Source: DATMQA01 sp035566895 (lineage in GTDB: Bacteria; Verrucomicrobiota; Verrucomicrobiia; Limisphaerales; UBA8199). From it: a DNA stretch of 40,963 nt. This document shows positions 25,230 to 32,112 of this stretch, piece by piece (position 1 is the first letter of the stretch; each line of letters opens with the position of its first letter). The notes beneath the pieces were generated by a model, which saw nothing but the letters and a program-made list of their open reading frames with translations, ran no database searches and was not told the DNA's origin. The position numbers and the translations under genes are program-made. The DNA is taken from NCBI GenBank assembly GCA_035566895.1, contig DATMQA010000057.1, forward strand, positions 1-40,963, in the 5' to 3' direction.

Positions 25230-26102
25230 TCAATTCCCGCCTTTGCTTTCGGCTCGGGTTCCGGCGGCCTGCTTTTGCTTCAACTCTTCAATCTGCTGCT
25301 GGAGCACCTTCGGTGTCGGCGAGGCCTTGCACGCCAGTTCCAGATATCCGATGGCGCGTTCGAAGTGTCCGGTCTGCTCCTCCAACCGCGCCAGGTTCAC
25401 CGTGATCTGCTCCATCGTGATGAGGTCCGGCTCTTTCCTCCCGGCTTGCTGCTCCCGCCACCGGCGCAACGCCAGCTCCCAGACGTTCCGCGCCCGGGCC
25501 GTGTCATGGTAATTCTCCTTATACAGCCGCCCAAGCTCGAGGAGAATTTCGTAGCTGCCGGGATTGTTGCGCAAACCTTCATGCAGGAACTTCTCCGCCT
25601 CCTCGGGCTTGTTGAGTGAGCCGCGCAGCCAGTAGGCCGCGACGGTGTAGGTGTCGATGCGTTGCGGGTCCAGTTCCGCCGAAAGCTTGAGCCACGGCAG
25701 GATTTCGCGCTCGTTGCCCCCTTCCAGGTGCGTATGCTCCGTGATCATGAAATGCCGCCCGAACCGCTCGATCCAATCCCGCGGTTGGCCGAGAAAATTC
25801 ATCGCTTTCTCGTGCTCCTCGTCCTCCTTGCTCCCCTCTTTGGCCGTCATGTGCCGGCTGTCTTTCGGCGCCTGGGTCTGGTCAAACACCGAGGGATAAT
25901 AACCACTGTGAAAGGACACATCCGCCTGCACAAAAAAATGATTGGCAAAGATGCGCCGCCCGTCCCCCAGCAGCACCTTTAACACGTTGTCGGACTCCCC
26001 CCCCTTGCTCCAGGCCAGCGCGCGCGGCTGCATCACCGTCGCCAGGCTGAACGACCCGGCCGCCAGCAGCACCAGAACCAAATAGGGAACGGCGCGCTTC
26101 AC
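25230..26102 (-). CDS. TPR-repeat protein of the ABC operon, membrane-anchored
   Basis: This 290-residue protein starts at GTG 26102, which overlaps the permease stop as GTGA. An N-terminal membrane anchor (VPYLVLVLLAAGSFSLATVM) is followed by a conserved-looking region (LLGDGRRIFANHFFVQADVSFHSGYYPSVFD). Tetratricopeptide-like helices then include LKLSAELDPQRIDTYTVAAYWL, AEKFLHEGLRNNPGSYEILLELGRLY, ARNVWELALRRWREQ, and FERAIGYLELACKASPTP. TPR domains mediate protein contacts, so it is likely an exported partner of the ABC transporter encoded just before it. A longer frame to 26201 lies inside the permease. I do not know a name for this family. Confidence 0.87.
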   Translation of the reverse strand: MKRAVPYLVLVLLAAGSFSLATVMQPRALAWSKGGESDNVLKVLLGDGRRIFANHFFVQADVSFHSGYYPSVFDQTQAPKDSRHMTAKEGSKEDEEHEKAMNFLGQPRDWIERFGRHFMITEHTHLEGGNEREILPWLKLSAELDPQRIDTYTVAAYWLRGSLNKPEEAEKFLHEGLRNNPGSYEILLELGRLYKENYHDTARARNVWELALRRWREQQAGRKEPDLITMEQITVNLARLEEQTGHFERAIGYLELACKASPTPKVLQQQIEELKQKQAAGTRAESKGGN

Positions 26103-26878
26103 AGGTTCAAAGCCTTGCGCCGGAACGCCACCCACGTCGCCACCAGCAGCAGCGCCGCATAACAGCCCGCATACAGTGAGGCCAACGCGCAGCTCCCCCA
26201 ATCGATTAACGGCTGGTCATTGACGATGAACTCGCGCAGGTCGTACCACTCCAGATGAGGAACCAGGAAATACAGCGTATAAACAATCGTGCGCAGCGGC
26301 TCCGGCTGTTGCAGCGCCAACTGATTGAGATGGCGCCCCAACAACAGAATTCCCACCACAACCACAAAACTGATCGTTGCGTTGGAAGACGGAGCGGTGA
26401 ACAAAACCGAACCTAGCAGGACCAGCGCGACCACCATCCCCAGCATCATCCATTGCAGCCACGCCGCCTGCAAATATTGCAGCACCGGCCAGTGGCTCTC
26501 CTTGGATCCCGTCACCACGCCGAAAAACACGTAAAACATCAACAACGCCAGCCCGCACGCCAGCCAGCACCCGGCGAACTTCCCGGCCACCACCTGGCCC
26601 CGGGTCACGGGCTTGGCCAATAACGGAAAAATCGTCCGGTTCTCCTTTTCGGACGGGATCTGCCTCGCCGTCGTCGTGATCGCCACCACCAGCGCCGATA
26701 CCCAAATCAACAGCAGGCACACCGTTTTGAGAATGCGGACTATCTTGGCATCGTGAAAAAAGTTCACCGACCCCATCAGCAGCGTAATCACCGCCGTCAT
26801 TACAAACAGAACGTAAAAATCCTTCCGCCGATACAGTTCCTTGATCACCACACCCGCCAGGGCCAGGATAATATTCAC
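26099..26878 (-). CDS. ABC-2 type transporter permease
   Basis: This 259-residue protein has about six membrane helices. The order is IILALAGVVIKELYRRKDFYVLFVMTAVITLLMG, VCLLLIWVSALVVAITTTARQIPSEKENRTIFPLLAKPVTRGQVVAGKF, then further hydrophobic helices and a final WVAFRRKALNL. The segment ExENRTIFPLLAKPVTR is typical of ABC-2/NosY-type permeases. It overlaps the ATPase by 4 nt (ATGA) upstream and the TPR gene by 4 nt downstream, so the three form one translationally linked unit. The cargo cannot be read from sequence. Such permeases export drugs, polymers or lipids. Confidence 0.9.
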   Translation of the reverse strand: MNIILALAGVVIKELYRRKDFYVLFVMTAVITLLMGSVNFFHDAKIVRILKTVCLLLIWVSALVVAITTTARQIPSEKENRTIFPLLAKPVTRGQVVAGKFAGCWLACGLALLMFYVFFGVVTGSKESHWPVLQYLQAAWLQWMMLGMVVALVLLGSVLFTAPSSNATISFVVVVGILLLGRHLNQLALQQPEPLRTIVYTLYFLVPHLEWYDLREFIVNDQPLIDWGSCALASLYAGCYAALLLVATWVAFRRKALNL

Positions 26879-27699
26879 AGCGCCACCTCCTTCGGGCTGC
26901 GGGGTTGAGTTTGGCGCTCCAGTTCCCGCTCACCCCGTCCCTCTCGCTTGGCGGGCTGGGGTTCATAGCCGATGATCCGCAGAAAGATTTGCTCGAGGTT
27001 GGCGTGATGCTCAGCCACCAGTTCATCCACCCGCCCTTCCACCTTCAATTCGCCCTGGTTGATGATCGCCACCCGGTCGCACACTGTTTCCACTTCGCCC
27101 AGCTCGTGCGAGGAGAAGAACACGGTTTTGCCTCTGTCTTTCAACCGCTGGATGATCTCGCGCACCTTCATGCGGCCCAGCGGGTCCAGCCCGCTCGTCG
27201 GCTCATCCAAAATCAGCAAATCCGGGTCATTGATCAGCGCCTGGGCCAGCCCGACCCGCTGCTGCATCCCTTTGGAATAGGTCTTGATCGGGCGCTTGCG
27301 CGCGTGCTCCAGTTCCACCAGCTTCAGCAACTCGTCAATCCGCCGGTCAGCCTCGGCGCGGGACAGCCGAAAAATCTGCGCGTAAAACCTCAGCAACTCC
27401 TCTGCGGTCAGGAACTTGTAATAGTAGGTTAATTCCGGCAGGTAACCAATGCGCTGCCGGGCGATCGGTTCGGTCACGTTCACGCCAAACAGGTAAGCCG
27501 CCCCGCTGGTCGCGTTCACAAACCCCAGCAGCACGTTCATCGTTGTCGTCTTGCCCGCCCCATTCGGGCCCAGAAACCCGAACACCTCGCCCGCATGGAC
27601 CTTCAGATTCAGGTCCTTCACCGCGACTTTCCGTCCCGTCGCGTGGTTTTGCGCTTTGAACTCGACCCGCAAGTTTTTGGTTTCAAGAATCGTTTCCAT
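26875..27699 (-). CDS. ABC transporter ATP-binding protein
   Basis: This 274-residue ATPase drives the ABC-2 permease encoded next. The motifs are complete: Walker A GPNGAGKTT (44-52), the Q-loop region GYLPELTYYY, the signature SKGMQQRVGLAQAL (from 142), Walker B LLILDEPTSGLD (161-172) and the H-loop VFFSSHELGE. The tail after YEPQPAKREGRGERELERQTQPRSP is basic and acidic and not conserved. It is the first gene of a three-gene operon. Upstream lie 317 nt shared with the divergent SPFH operon. Confidence 0.95.
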   Translation of the reverse strand: METILETKNLRVEFKAQNHATGRKVAVKDLNLKVHAGEVFGFLGPNGAGKTTTMNVLLGFVNATSGAAYLFGVNVTEPIARQRIGYLPELTYYYKFLTAEELLRFYAQIFRLSRAEADRRIDELLKLVELEHARKRPIKTYSKGMQQRVGLAQALINDPDLLILDEPTSGLDPLGRMKVREIIQRLKDRGKTVFFSSHELGEVETVCDRVAIINQGELKVEGRVDELVAEHHANLEQIFLRIIGYEPQPAKREGRGERELERQTQPRSPKEVAL

Positions 27700-27856
27700 C
27701 GCTCATCAGCCCTGCCTACGATTACAGTTTATTTTCACCGCCATCCCTCATCAAACCCACTTTACCAATGCAGCAAACACATTGCCAGTTTTGCTTGGAA
27801 TTTCGAGAAATTTTCTTCCTGCGAATCCCTTTTTCGGCGGGGAAACGCCCGCGCTC

Positions 27857-27895
27857 CCGGGACTATGCTCACTACCGGGACATTACTGTCCGGGA
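27857..27895. promoter_or_regulatory. Cluster of ccgggac-type repeats in the divergent ABC/SPFH intergenic region
   Basis: Copies of CCGGGAC begin at 27857 and 27875, 18 nt apart, followed by an inverted copy, GTCCGGG, at 27888-27894. The second and third copies form an imperfect hairpin around TTAC. This lies in the 317-nt gap between two divergently transcribed operons and could be a regulator site. No regulator is identified. Confidence 0.35.
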
Positions 27896-27954
27896 ATTTT
27901 ACAACGCCACCGTATACCCGATTACAAAAAAACCGTCATTTTCCATTTGACCCT

Positions 27955-27987
27955 GTGATTGCACTATGATATCACTACGATAGCAAT
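27955..27987 (+). promoter_or_regulatory. Three tandem 11-bp repeats before the SPFH operon, likely RHH operator
   Basis: The sequence splits into three consecutive 11-mers: GTGATTGCACT, ATGATATCACT and ACGATAGCAAT. All share the pattern R-Y-GAT-W-K-CA-M-T. The repeat length equals one turn of the helix, and the block ends 29 nt before the SPFH start codon. Ribbon-helix-helix proteins often bind tandem, helically phased repeats. The second gene of this operon encodes a small Arc-like protein, so I infer an autoregulatory operator. More AT-rich sequence with two ATCGA copies follows (27986-27998). Confidence 0.5.
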
Positions 27988-28016
27988 CGAATAATCGATT
28001 TAGAAAGGCTGACCGT

Positions 28017-29033
28017 ATGAATATTGAATCTGCTGCCGCGAATCGCGACCGAATCGTCAAAACTCTTAACGGCTGGGTCATGTTGCCCATCGACCTCCTC
28101 CTGCTGCTCGGCGCTATCGCCTTGCTGGTCTATTCCCTTGTCGCCGGCATCAACGCCCTCAACCACCCTTACTGGGGCCTGCTCATTGTCGCCATCCTCA
28201 CCGAGCTGGGCGCCATCATCATGTTGCCCGGGTTCTTCACCCTCCAACCCAACCAGGCCCGTGTCCTGGTGCTCTTCGGCTCCTACCGCGGCACCGTGCG
28301 CGAGGCCGGTTTCCACTGGGGCAATCCGTTCTATTCCAACGGCTCGAGCCGGTCCCGCGAGGCGCGGCAGAGTTTCGAAGCACAAACCAATACCGGCGCG
28401 GGCAAGCCGGTCGCCACTGGCGCCGGTCGCGCCCAGCTCTCCCGCCTCAAGGTCTCGCTTCGCGCCCGCAACTTCAATAGCGAGAAGCTTAAGGTTAATG
28501 ACAAGCGCGGCAACCCGATCGAAATTGCCGCCGTCGTCGTCTGGCGCGTCCAGGACACCGCCCAGGCCATGTTCGACATCGAAGATTTCGAAAACTACGT
28601 CCGCGTCCAAAGCGAATCCGCCCTCCGGCACTTGGCCAGCGTTTATGCCTACGACCACGGCGAGGAGAACGAAATCACCTTGCGCAGCGGCGTCGAAGAG
28701 GTCTCCCAGGCCTTGCGGCAGGAGCTGCAGGCGCGGCTCGATAAAGCCGGCGTCCAGGTCGATGAAGCGCGGCTGACCCACCTGGCTTACGCCCCCGAGA
28801 TCGCCCAGGCGATGCTCCGCCGGCAGCAGGCCGAGGCCGTCATCGCCGCGCGCACCAAAATCGTCCATGGCGCCGTCAGCATGGTCGATATGGCGTTGAA
28901 AGAACTCGCCGACAAGCACGTGGTCGAGCTCGATCACGAGCGGCGCGCCGCCATGGTCAGCAACCTCATGGTCGTCCTCTGCGGTGAAGCCGAGGTCCAC
29001 CCCGTCGTCAATACCGGCACGCTCTACACCTGA
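28017..29033 (+). CDS. SPFH/band-7 domain membrane protein
   Basis: The protein has 338 residues. Two N-terminal hydrophobic helices (WVMLPIDLLLLLGAIALLVYSL and WGLLIVAILTELGAIIMLPGFF) are followed by the SPFH domain, beginning VLVLFGSYRGTVREAGFHWGNPF. It has ARNFNSEKLKVNDKRGNPIEIAAVVVWRVQDTAQAMFDIEDFENYVRVQSESALRHL and the helix EARLTHLAYAPEIAQAMLRRQQAEAVIAAR. SPFH proteins (stomatin, prohibitin, flotillin relatives) form membrane-bound rings that organise membrane domains or guard proteases. It is the first of three tightly spaced genes, preceded by an AAAGG-like ribosome site. No NfeD-type or FtsH-type partner is adjacent, which sets it apart from the classic SPFH pairs. Confidence 0.93.
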   Translation: MNIESAAANRDRIVKTLNGWVMLPIDLLLLLGAIALLVYSLVAGINALNHPYWGLLIVAILTELGAIIMLPGFFTLQPNQARVLVLFGSYRGTVREAGFHWGNPFYSNGSSRSREARQSFEAQTNTGAGKPVATGAGRAQLSRLKVSLRARNFNSEKLKVNDKRGNPIEIAAVVVWRVQDTAQAMFDIEDFENYVRVQSESALRHLASVYAYDHGEENEITLRSGVEEVSQALRQELQARLDKAGVQVDEARLTHLAYAPEIAQAMLRRQQAEAVIAARTKIVHGAVSMVDMALKELADKHVVELDHERRAAMVSNLMVVLCGEAEVHPVVNTGTLYT

Positions 29034-29040
29034 GCTGCTC

Positions 29041-29226
29041 ATGGCGTCACGCAAGCCGTTTCTCTTGCGGATCGACCCCGGCCTCTGGGACGACCTGGAG
29101 GCCTGGGCCCAGGACGAACTCCGCAGCGTCAACGGCCAAATCGAATACCTCTTGAAACAAGCCGTCCTGAAACGCAAAGGCCCGCAGCCTCGCCCCGCCG
29201 GCCCGGACAGGCCCAAACCCGCTTGA
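29041..29226 (+). CDS. Arc-like ribbon-helix-helix protein
   Basis: This 61-residue protein starts at ATG 29041. The pattern KPFLLRIDPGLWDDLEAWAQ followed by DELRSVNGQIEYLLKQAV is a ribbon-helix-helix fold. One beta strand (FLLRI) would enter the DNA groove as a dimer, followed by helix 1 and helix 2 with NGQIEYLLK. A basic/proline tail follows. Such small proteins are repressors or antitoxins. It starts 7 nt after the SPFH stop and ends 4 nt before the next gene. The three tandem 11-bp repeats upstream of the operon are a natural candidate target. No toxin gene is recognisable in the operon, so I favour a regulator over an antitoxin. Confidence 0.85.
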   Translation: MASRKPFLLRIDPGLWDDLEAWAQDELRSVNGQIEYLLKQAVLKRKGPQPRPAGPDRPKPA

Positions 29227-29230
29227 ACCC

Positions 29231-29749
29231 ATGCTCGCTCCTCATTTGCTGGCCAGTATTAGCAGCCCGTGGATACCCGGGCTCATCCTGGCTCACCTCT
29301 ACCTCCTCTTCGCCGCGAGCCTGGTTTATTCCGCCCGGCGCTTGCCCGGGCGCGTATCCACCCAATTCAACCTGTTGGGCCGCGCGCGAAGACAGATGAG
29401 CCGGACGGCTTACCTGATATTCATCGCTGTGTTTGGAATCTGGCTGCCGGGCTTCGGGCTAGTGTTTTATCTTCTCGCCAAAAGCAACCCTGCCCACCTG
29501 CACATTCCCAACCGCGCCTACTGGCTTGCGCCGGAGCACCTCGCCCAGGCCCAGGCGCACTTGCTGAGCGTGGCCCTCTGGTTCGGCTGCCTCACGCTTG
29601 CCTTTCTCATCGGAATCAACCTCCTTCTCGTATGGGCCAATCGCCAGCAACCCGCGCGTCTCCCCTTGCCGCTGCTGCTCGTCCTGCTCGCCTGCTTTTT
29701 GGCCGGTATCATCGCCTGGTCCTCCGGCCTTCCCCGCTACTTCAACTAA
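29231..29749 (+). CDS. DUF1648-like membrane protein
   Basis: This 172-residue protein has four probable membrane helices, including PGLILAHLYLLFAASLVYSA, LIFIAVFGIWLPGFGLVFYLL, LSVALWFGCLTLAFLIGINLLLVW and LPLPLLLVLLACFLAGIIAW. Between the first two lies LPGRVSTQFNLLGRARRQMSR, and between the next two HIPNRAYWLAPEH. The combination of an LPxRVxxxFNxxGRxxxxMSR loop and a PNRxYWLAPE loop is what I remember of DUF1648 (SdpI-type) proteins. In Bacillus, SdpI is an immunity protein and signal sensor. Whether this one has such a role is unknown. It is the last gene of the SPFH/RHH operon. Confidence 0.65.
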   Translation: MLAPHLLASISSPWIPGLILAHLYLLFAASLVYSARRLPGRVSTQFNLLGRARRQMSRTAYLIFIAVFGIWLPGFGLVFYLLAKSNPAHLHIPNRAYWLAPEHLAQAQAHLLSVALWFGCLTLAFLIGINLLLVWANRQQPARLPLPLLLVLLACFLAGIIAWSSGLPRYFN

Positions 29750-29955
29750 TATAAACTAGAGGGTTACGAGCGTGGGGCATTTCTCCTTCCACTGGACGAC
29801 AGGGCAGGGGAGAGATTCCGCTGCTGAGCACTATTCCTCCTTCGTTTTCGTTTCCTTCCATTTGCTTTCCCTCAATTAACCCTTTCATTTGCGCCTCTGC
29901 CCCTGTGTGCGCCTCCGTGCTCAAACGGGCACCGAACATGCTGTAAATAACCAAA

Positions 29956-30831
29956 ATGAATGCTCGAATAAGTCTGCCGGCCGTTCTCCTGGCTATCGTT
30001 TTTGCCACGCCGCTCCTGGCGCAAACGCCCCCCAAACAACCTGTCCCCGTCAGAGTCAGCGTCGGTGACGTCACCGACAACCGGACCACCGGCTCCTTCA
30101 ACTCCGAATGCAAACTCGAGCTCAAGTTCACCGGCGACGCCGCCACCGACGCCGTCAGCGTCCGTAAAGTGCGCCTCAAGAAGGCCGTCGATGAATTGGG
30201 CCGCGACCTGGCCCGCGACGATGCCTCCGATCCCTTCGGTTCCTCCGGCTTTGGTCAAAGGAGTGGCGGGCTCAAAACCGAACTGCGCTTGCGCAATCCC
30301 TCCCGCAACGCCACCGTCATCAAGCTCCTCTCCGGCGAGGTCGAGCTCTTCAATCCCACCCAGGCCAACGGCAGCATTCTGACCATCAAAGATATCCTCA
30401 AGCATCCCGCTGAACCGGTCCCCAACTCTAGCCTGAAAAAATACGGGATCGAATTGCTCTACCTCACCAAAGAAAGCTACGAGGCGAAAAAGAAACAGAT
30501 CGAGGAACAACAAAAAAGCCAGCCCGGCGCGCAAATCGGCGACGTCTTTGGCGACCTGTTCAAGGGCATGTTCGGTGGCATGATGTCGGTGGATAAAAAC
30601 AACAGCTTGAAACTCTACGTCAAGGACCCCGAAAAACGCGTCGTCGAAGTCGAGTTCCAGGACGCCGCCGGCAAGCCGCTTAAACGCGTCAGCACCTGGT
30701 CCTCGGGTGAACTGCGCCAGATCGAGCTCAGCTCTCCGCCCCCCGCCGATACTCAACTGACCGTTCACCTGGCCACGCCCGAAGCGCTCCAAACCTTTCC
30801 CTTCGCCATCGAAAACATCCCGCTGCCCTGA
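29956..30831 (+). CDS. Secreted protein of unknown function
   Basis: The protein has 291 residues. A signal peptide (RISLPAVLLAIVFATPLLAQ) is followed by a mostly beta-stranded protein. It opens VRVSVGDVTDNRTTGSFNSECKLELKF and has a charged, helical middle (SYEAKKKQIEEQQKSQ). A Gly/Met-rich hydrophobic patch (GDLFKGMFGGMMSV) and a final domain (KLYVKDPEKRVVEVEFQDAAGK to AIENIPLP) follow. I do not recognise a family. The protein is probably periplasmic. The 206 nt upstream carry pyrimidine-rich repeat-like sequence, and no operon partner is evident. Confidence 0.8.
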   Translation: MNARISLPAVLLAIVFATPLLAQTPPKQPVPVRVSVGDVTDNRTTGSFNSECKLELKFTGDAATDAVSVRKVRLKKAVDELGRDLARDDASDPFGSSGFGQRSGGLKTELRLRNPSRNATVIKLLSGEVELFNPTQANGSILTIKDILKHPAEPVPNSSLKKYGIELLYLTKESYEAKKKQIEEQQKSQPGAQIGDVFGDLFKGMFGGMMSVDKNNSLKLYVKDPEKRVVEVEFQDAAGKPLKRVSTWSSGELRQIELSSPPPADTQLTVHLATPEALQTFPFAIENIPLP

Positions 30832-30885
30832 CGCCCATCACGCTCCCTTTAAGGAGTTTGGTGTTTGTTCGAGGACAGAAGGGCG

Positions 30886-30971
30886 ACAGAATCATGGCAG
30901 GACAGAATCATAGGAGCTGGAATTGACTGCGGAATGCCTTTCCGCATGATTCTGTCCTGCCATAATTCTGT
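30886..30971. repeat. Long foldback repeat with central hairpin
   Basis: Arms at 30886-30911 and 30946-30971 are reverse complements at 25 of 26 positions (18 bp perfect at 30894-30911 against 30946-30963). In the middle a second perfect hairpin (gcggaa 30929-30934, ttccgc 30940-30945) abuts the right arm. The unit gacagaatcat also occurs twice in direct order in the left arm. No gene spans it. It probably forms a strong hairpin in RNA and could act as a bidirectional terminator. It also has the look of a dispersed palindromic element. Confidence 0.65.
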
Positions 30972-31207
30972 GTCTTACTGGCTGTGAGCCGCTGCGGTTT
31001 CGTTGCCGTTCTGCTCTGCGTCGATCGCGTCTCTGCGGTTTAATGGGATTCCGGTTTCTTGCCCCTCTTCTCTGGCCTCTTTTTTTGTGGCTTTTTGTGG
31101 CCATTTCACCCCCGCTCACATTCCTCTTGGGAATTGGAATTTGGAGCTTTCCTGGAGCTTGGTGTTTGGTGTTTGGTTTTTGGTCTTTGCTTACCCATCC
31201 TCTCGGC
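30972..31207. repeat. Low-complexity intergenic stretch (ctctgcg- and tttggtgtttgg-type words)
   Basis: This stretch carries degenerate word repeats: tctgctctgcgtcgatcgcgtctctgcggttt near 31013, tttttgtggctttttgtggcc near 31082, and ggagctttcctggagcttggtgtttggtgtttggtttttgg at 31143-31182. An open frame crosses it from 31043. The encoded residues (Trp/Phe/Leu runs) reflect the repeats and not a protein, and the gene proper begins at 31208. Confidence 0.5.
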
Positions 31208-32008
31208 GTGCCGAACCTGGCCGTCATCCTCCTCCTGACCGGTGTCGTTCACTGCCTGGACACTGCCGCGTACGCCTCGCGCATCGCTGGCGTTCGGACC
31301 GGGCGGCTGGCCCTGACCGGCGCACTGTTCAACATCGTGGCCCTCGCCAGCCGCGTCGCTTACACCCTGCAGGCTCCGCTCCTGGGCTCGGCGGTGGACC
31401 GCATGGTCCGCCAGGGGAACCTGGGCGGACTTCTTCGCGATTTCCACGTCATCATCGGTGCCGCGACGGTCGGGACCCTTCTCGGGGCGATGCTCATCCC
31501 AACCTTCACCGCCGTGTTCAGCCGCGCCGCGGTGGCCTATGAAACCCATGGCTCCTTCCCCGCCTTGTTGCTGCACACCCTCTCGTTGCGCGCCTTCAGC
31601 CGCATCAGCCAGCACCTGCGCCTCCCGTTGCCGGACAGCCTCCGCAAGGCCAGCCGGCTCCGCCTGCCCCGCTCCTTTCTCCTGCTCAACATCATCGTCA
31701 CCGCCGTTTACACCGTCGGCATCAGTGCGACCATGTACGCCAGCGCATTGGCCCCGGACCTCGCCCGCACCGCCACCACCCTGAGCGGCGTCGTCAACGG
31801 CATCGGCACCCTCCTCCTGGTCATCCTCATCGACCCGGTCTCCGCGCTCATCACCGACCAGGCCCTGCGCGGCAACCGGCCCGTGGTCGCAGTCAGCCAC
31901 ATTGTTATCTGGCAGGTCACCGGGCGCCTCATCGGCACACTCGTCGCGCAGCTTATCTTCTTCCCGGCCGCCCTCCTGGTCCTCCGCATCGCCCACCTGC
32001 TGACCTGA
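31208..32008 (+). CDS. amj: Lipid II flippase of the Amj family
   Basis: This 266-residue membrane protein matches the Amj (YdaH, DUF2837) family, which carries lipid II across the membrane for peptidoglycan synthesis and can replace MurJ. The family mark is at the N-terminus, VVHCLDTAAYASRIAGVRTGRLA followed by ALFNIVALASRVAYTLQAPLLGSAVD. Several hydrophobic helices follow, including VIIGAATVGTLLGAMLIPTF, LLNIIVTAVYTVGISATMY, VVNGIGTLLLVILIDPVSALITDQ and IVIWQVTGRLIGTLVAQLIFF. I choose GTG 31208 because the frame upstream, back to 31043, is made of low-complexity repeat and the conserved start sits right after 31208. Bacteria often carry MurJ as well, and none is seen here. Confidence 0.85.
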   Translation: MPNLAVILLLTGVVHCLDTAAYASRIAGVRTGRLALTGALFNIVALASRVAYTLQAPLLGSAVDRMVRQGNLGGLLRDFHVIIGAATVGTLLGAMLIPTFTAVFSRAAVAYETHGSFPALLLHTLSLRAFSRISQHLRLPLPDSLRKASRLRLPRSFLLLNIIVTAVYTVGISATMYASALAPDLARTATTLSGVVNGIGTLLLVILIDPVSALITDQALRGNRPVVAVSHIVIWQVTGRLIGTLVAQLIFFPAALLVLRIAHLLT

Positions 32009-32112
32009 GCAGCCGAGCCGATTTCACCTTTGTGCGCGTTGCCACTCCACCGCCGTTTTGCCTTGTTTTGGCCTTGACTCGGTCCGTCTGCGGAACTAGA
32101 ACCTGAGACGCC

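Noticed and set aside
27840..27900. Hairpin CCGGGACA-TTAC-TGTCCGGG as a terminator
   Set aside because: It lies between divergent operons with no transcript ending there, so it is listed as a possible regulatory site instead.
27551..27958. 135-codon plus-strand frame across the ABC ATPase start and the intergenic gap
   Set aside because: Half of it is antisense to the ATPase and the rest lies in AT-richer regulatory DNA with no domain.
28024..28776. 250-codon frame inside the SPFH gene
   Set aside because: Ser/Pro/Arg-rich translation in another frame of a clear SPFH gene.
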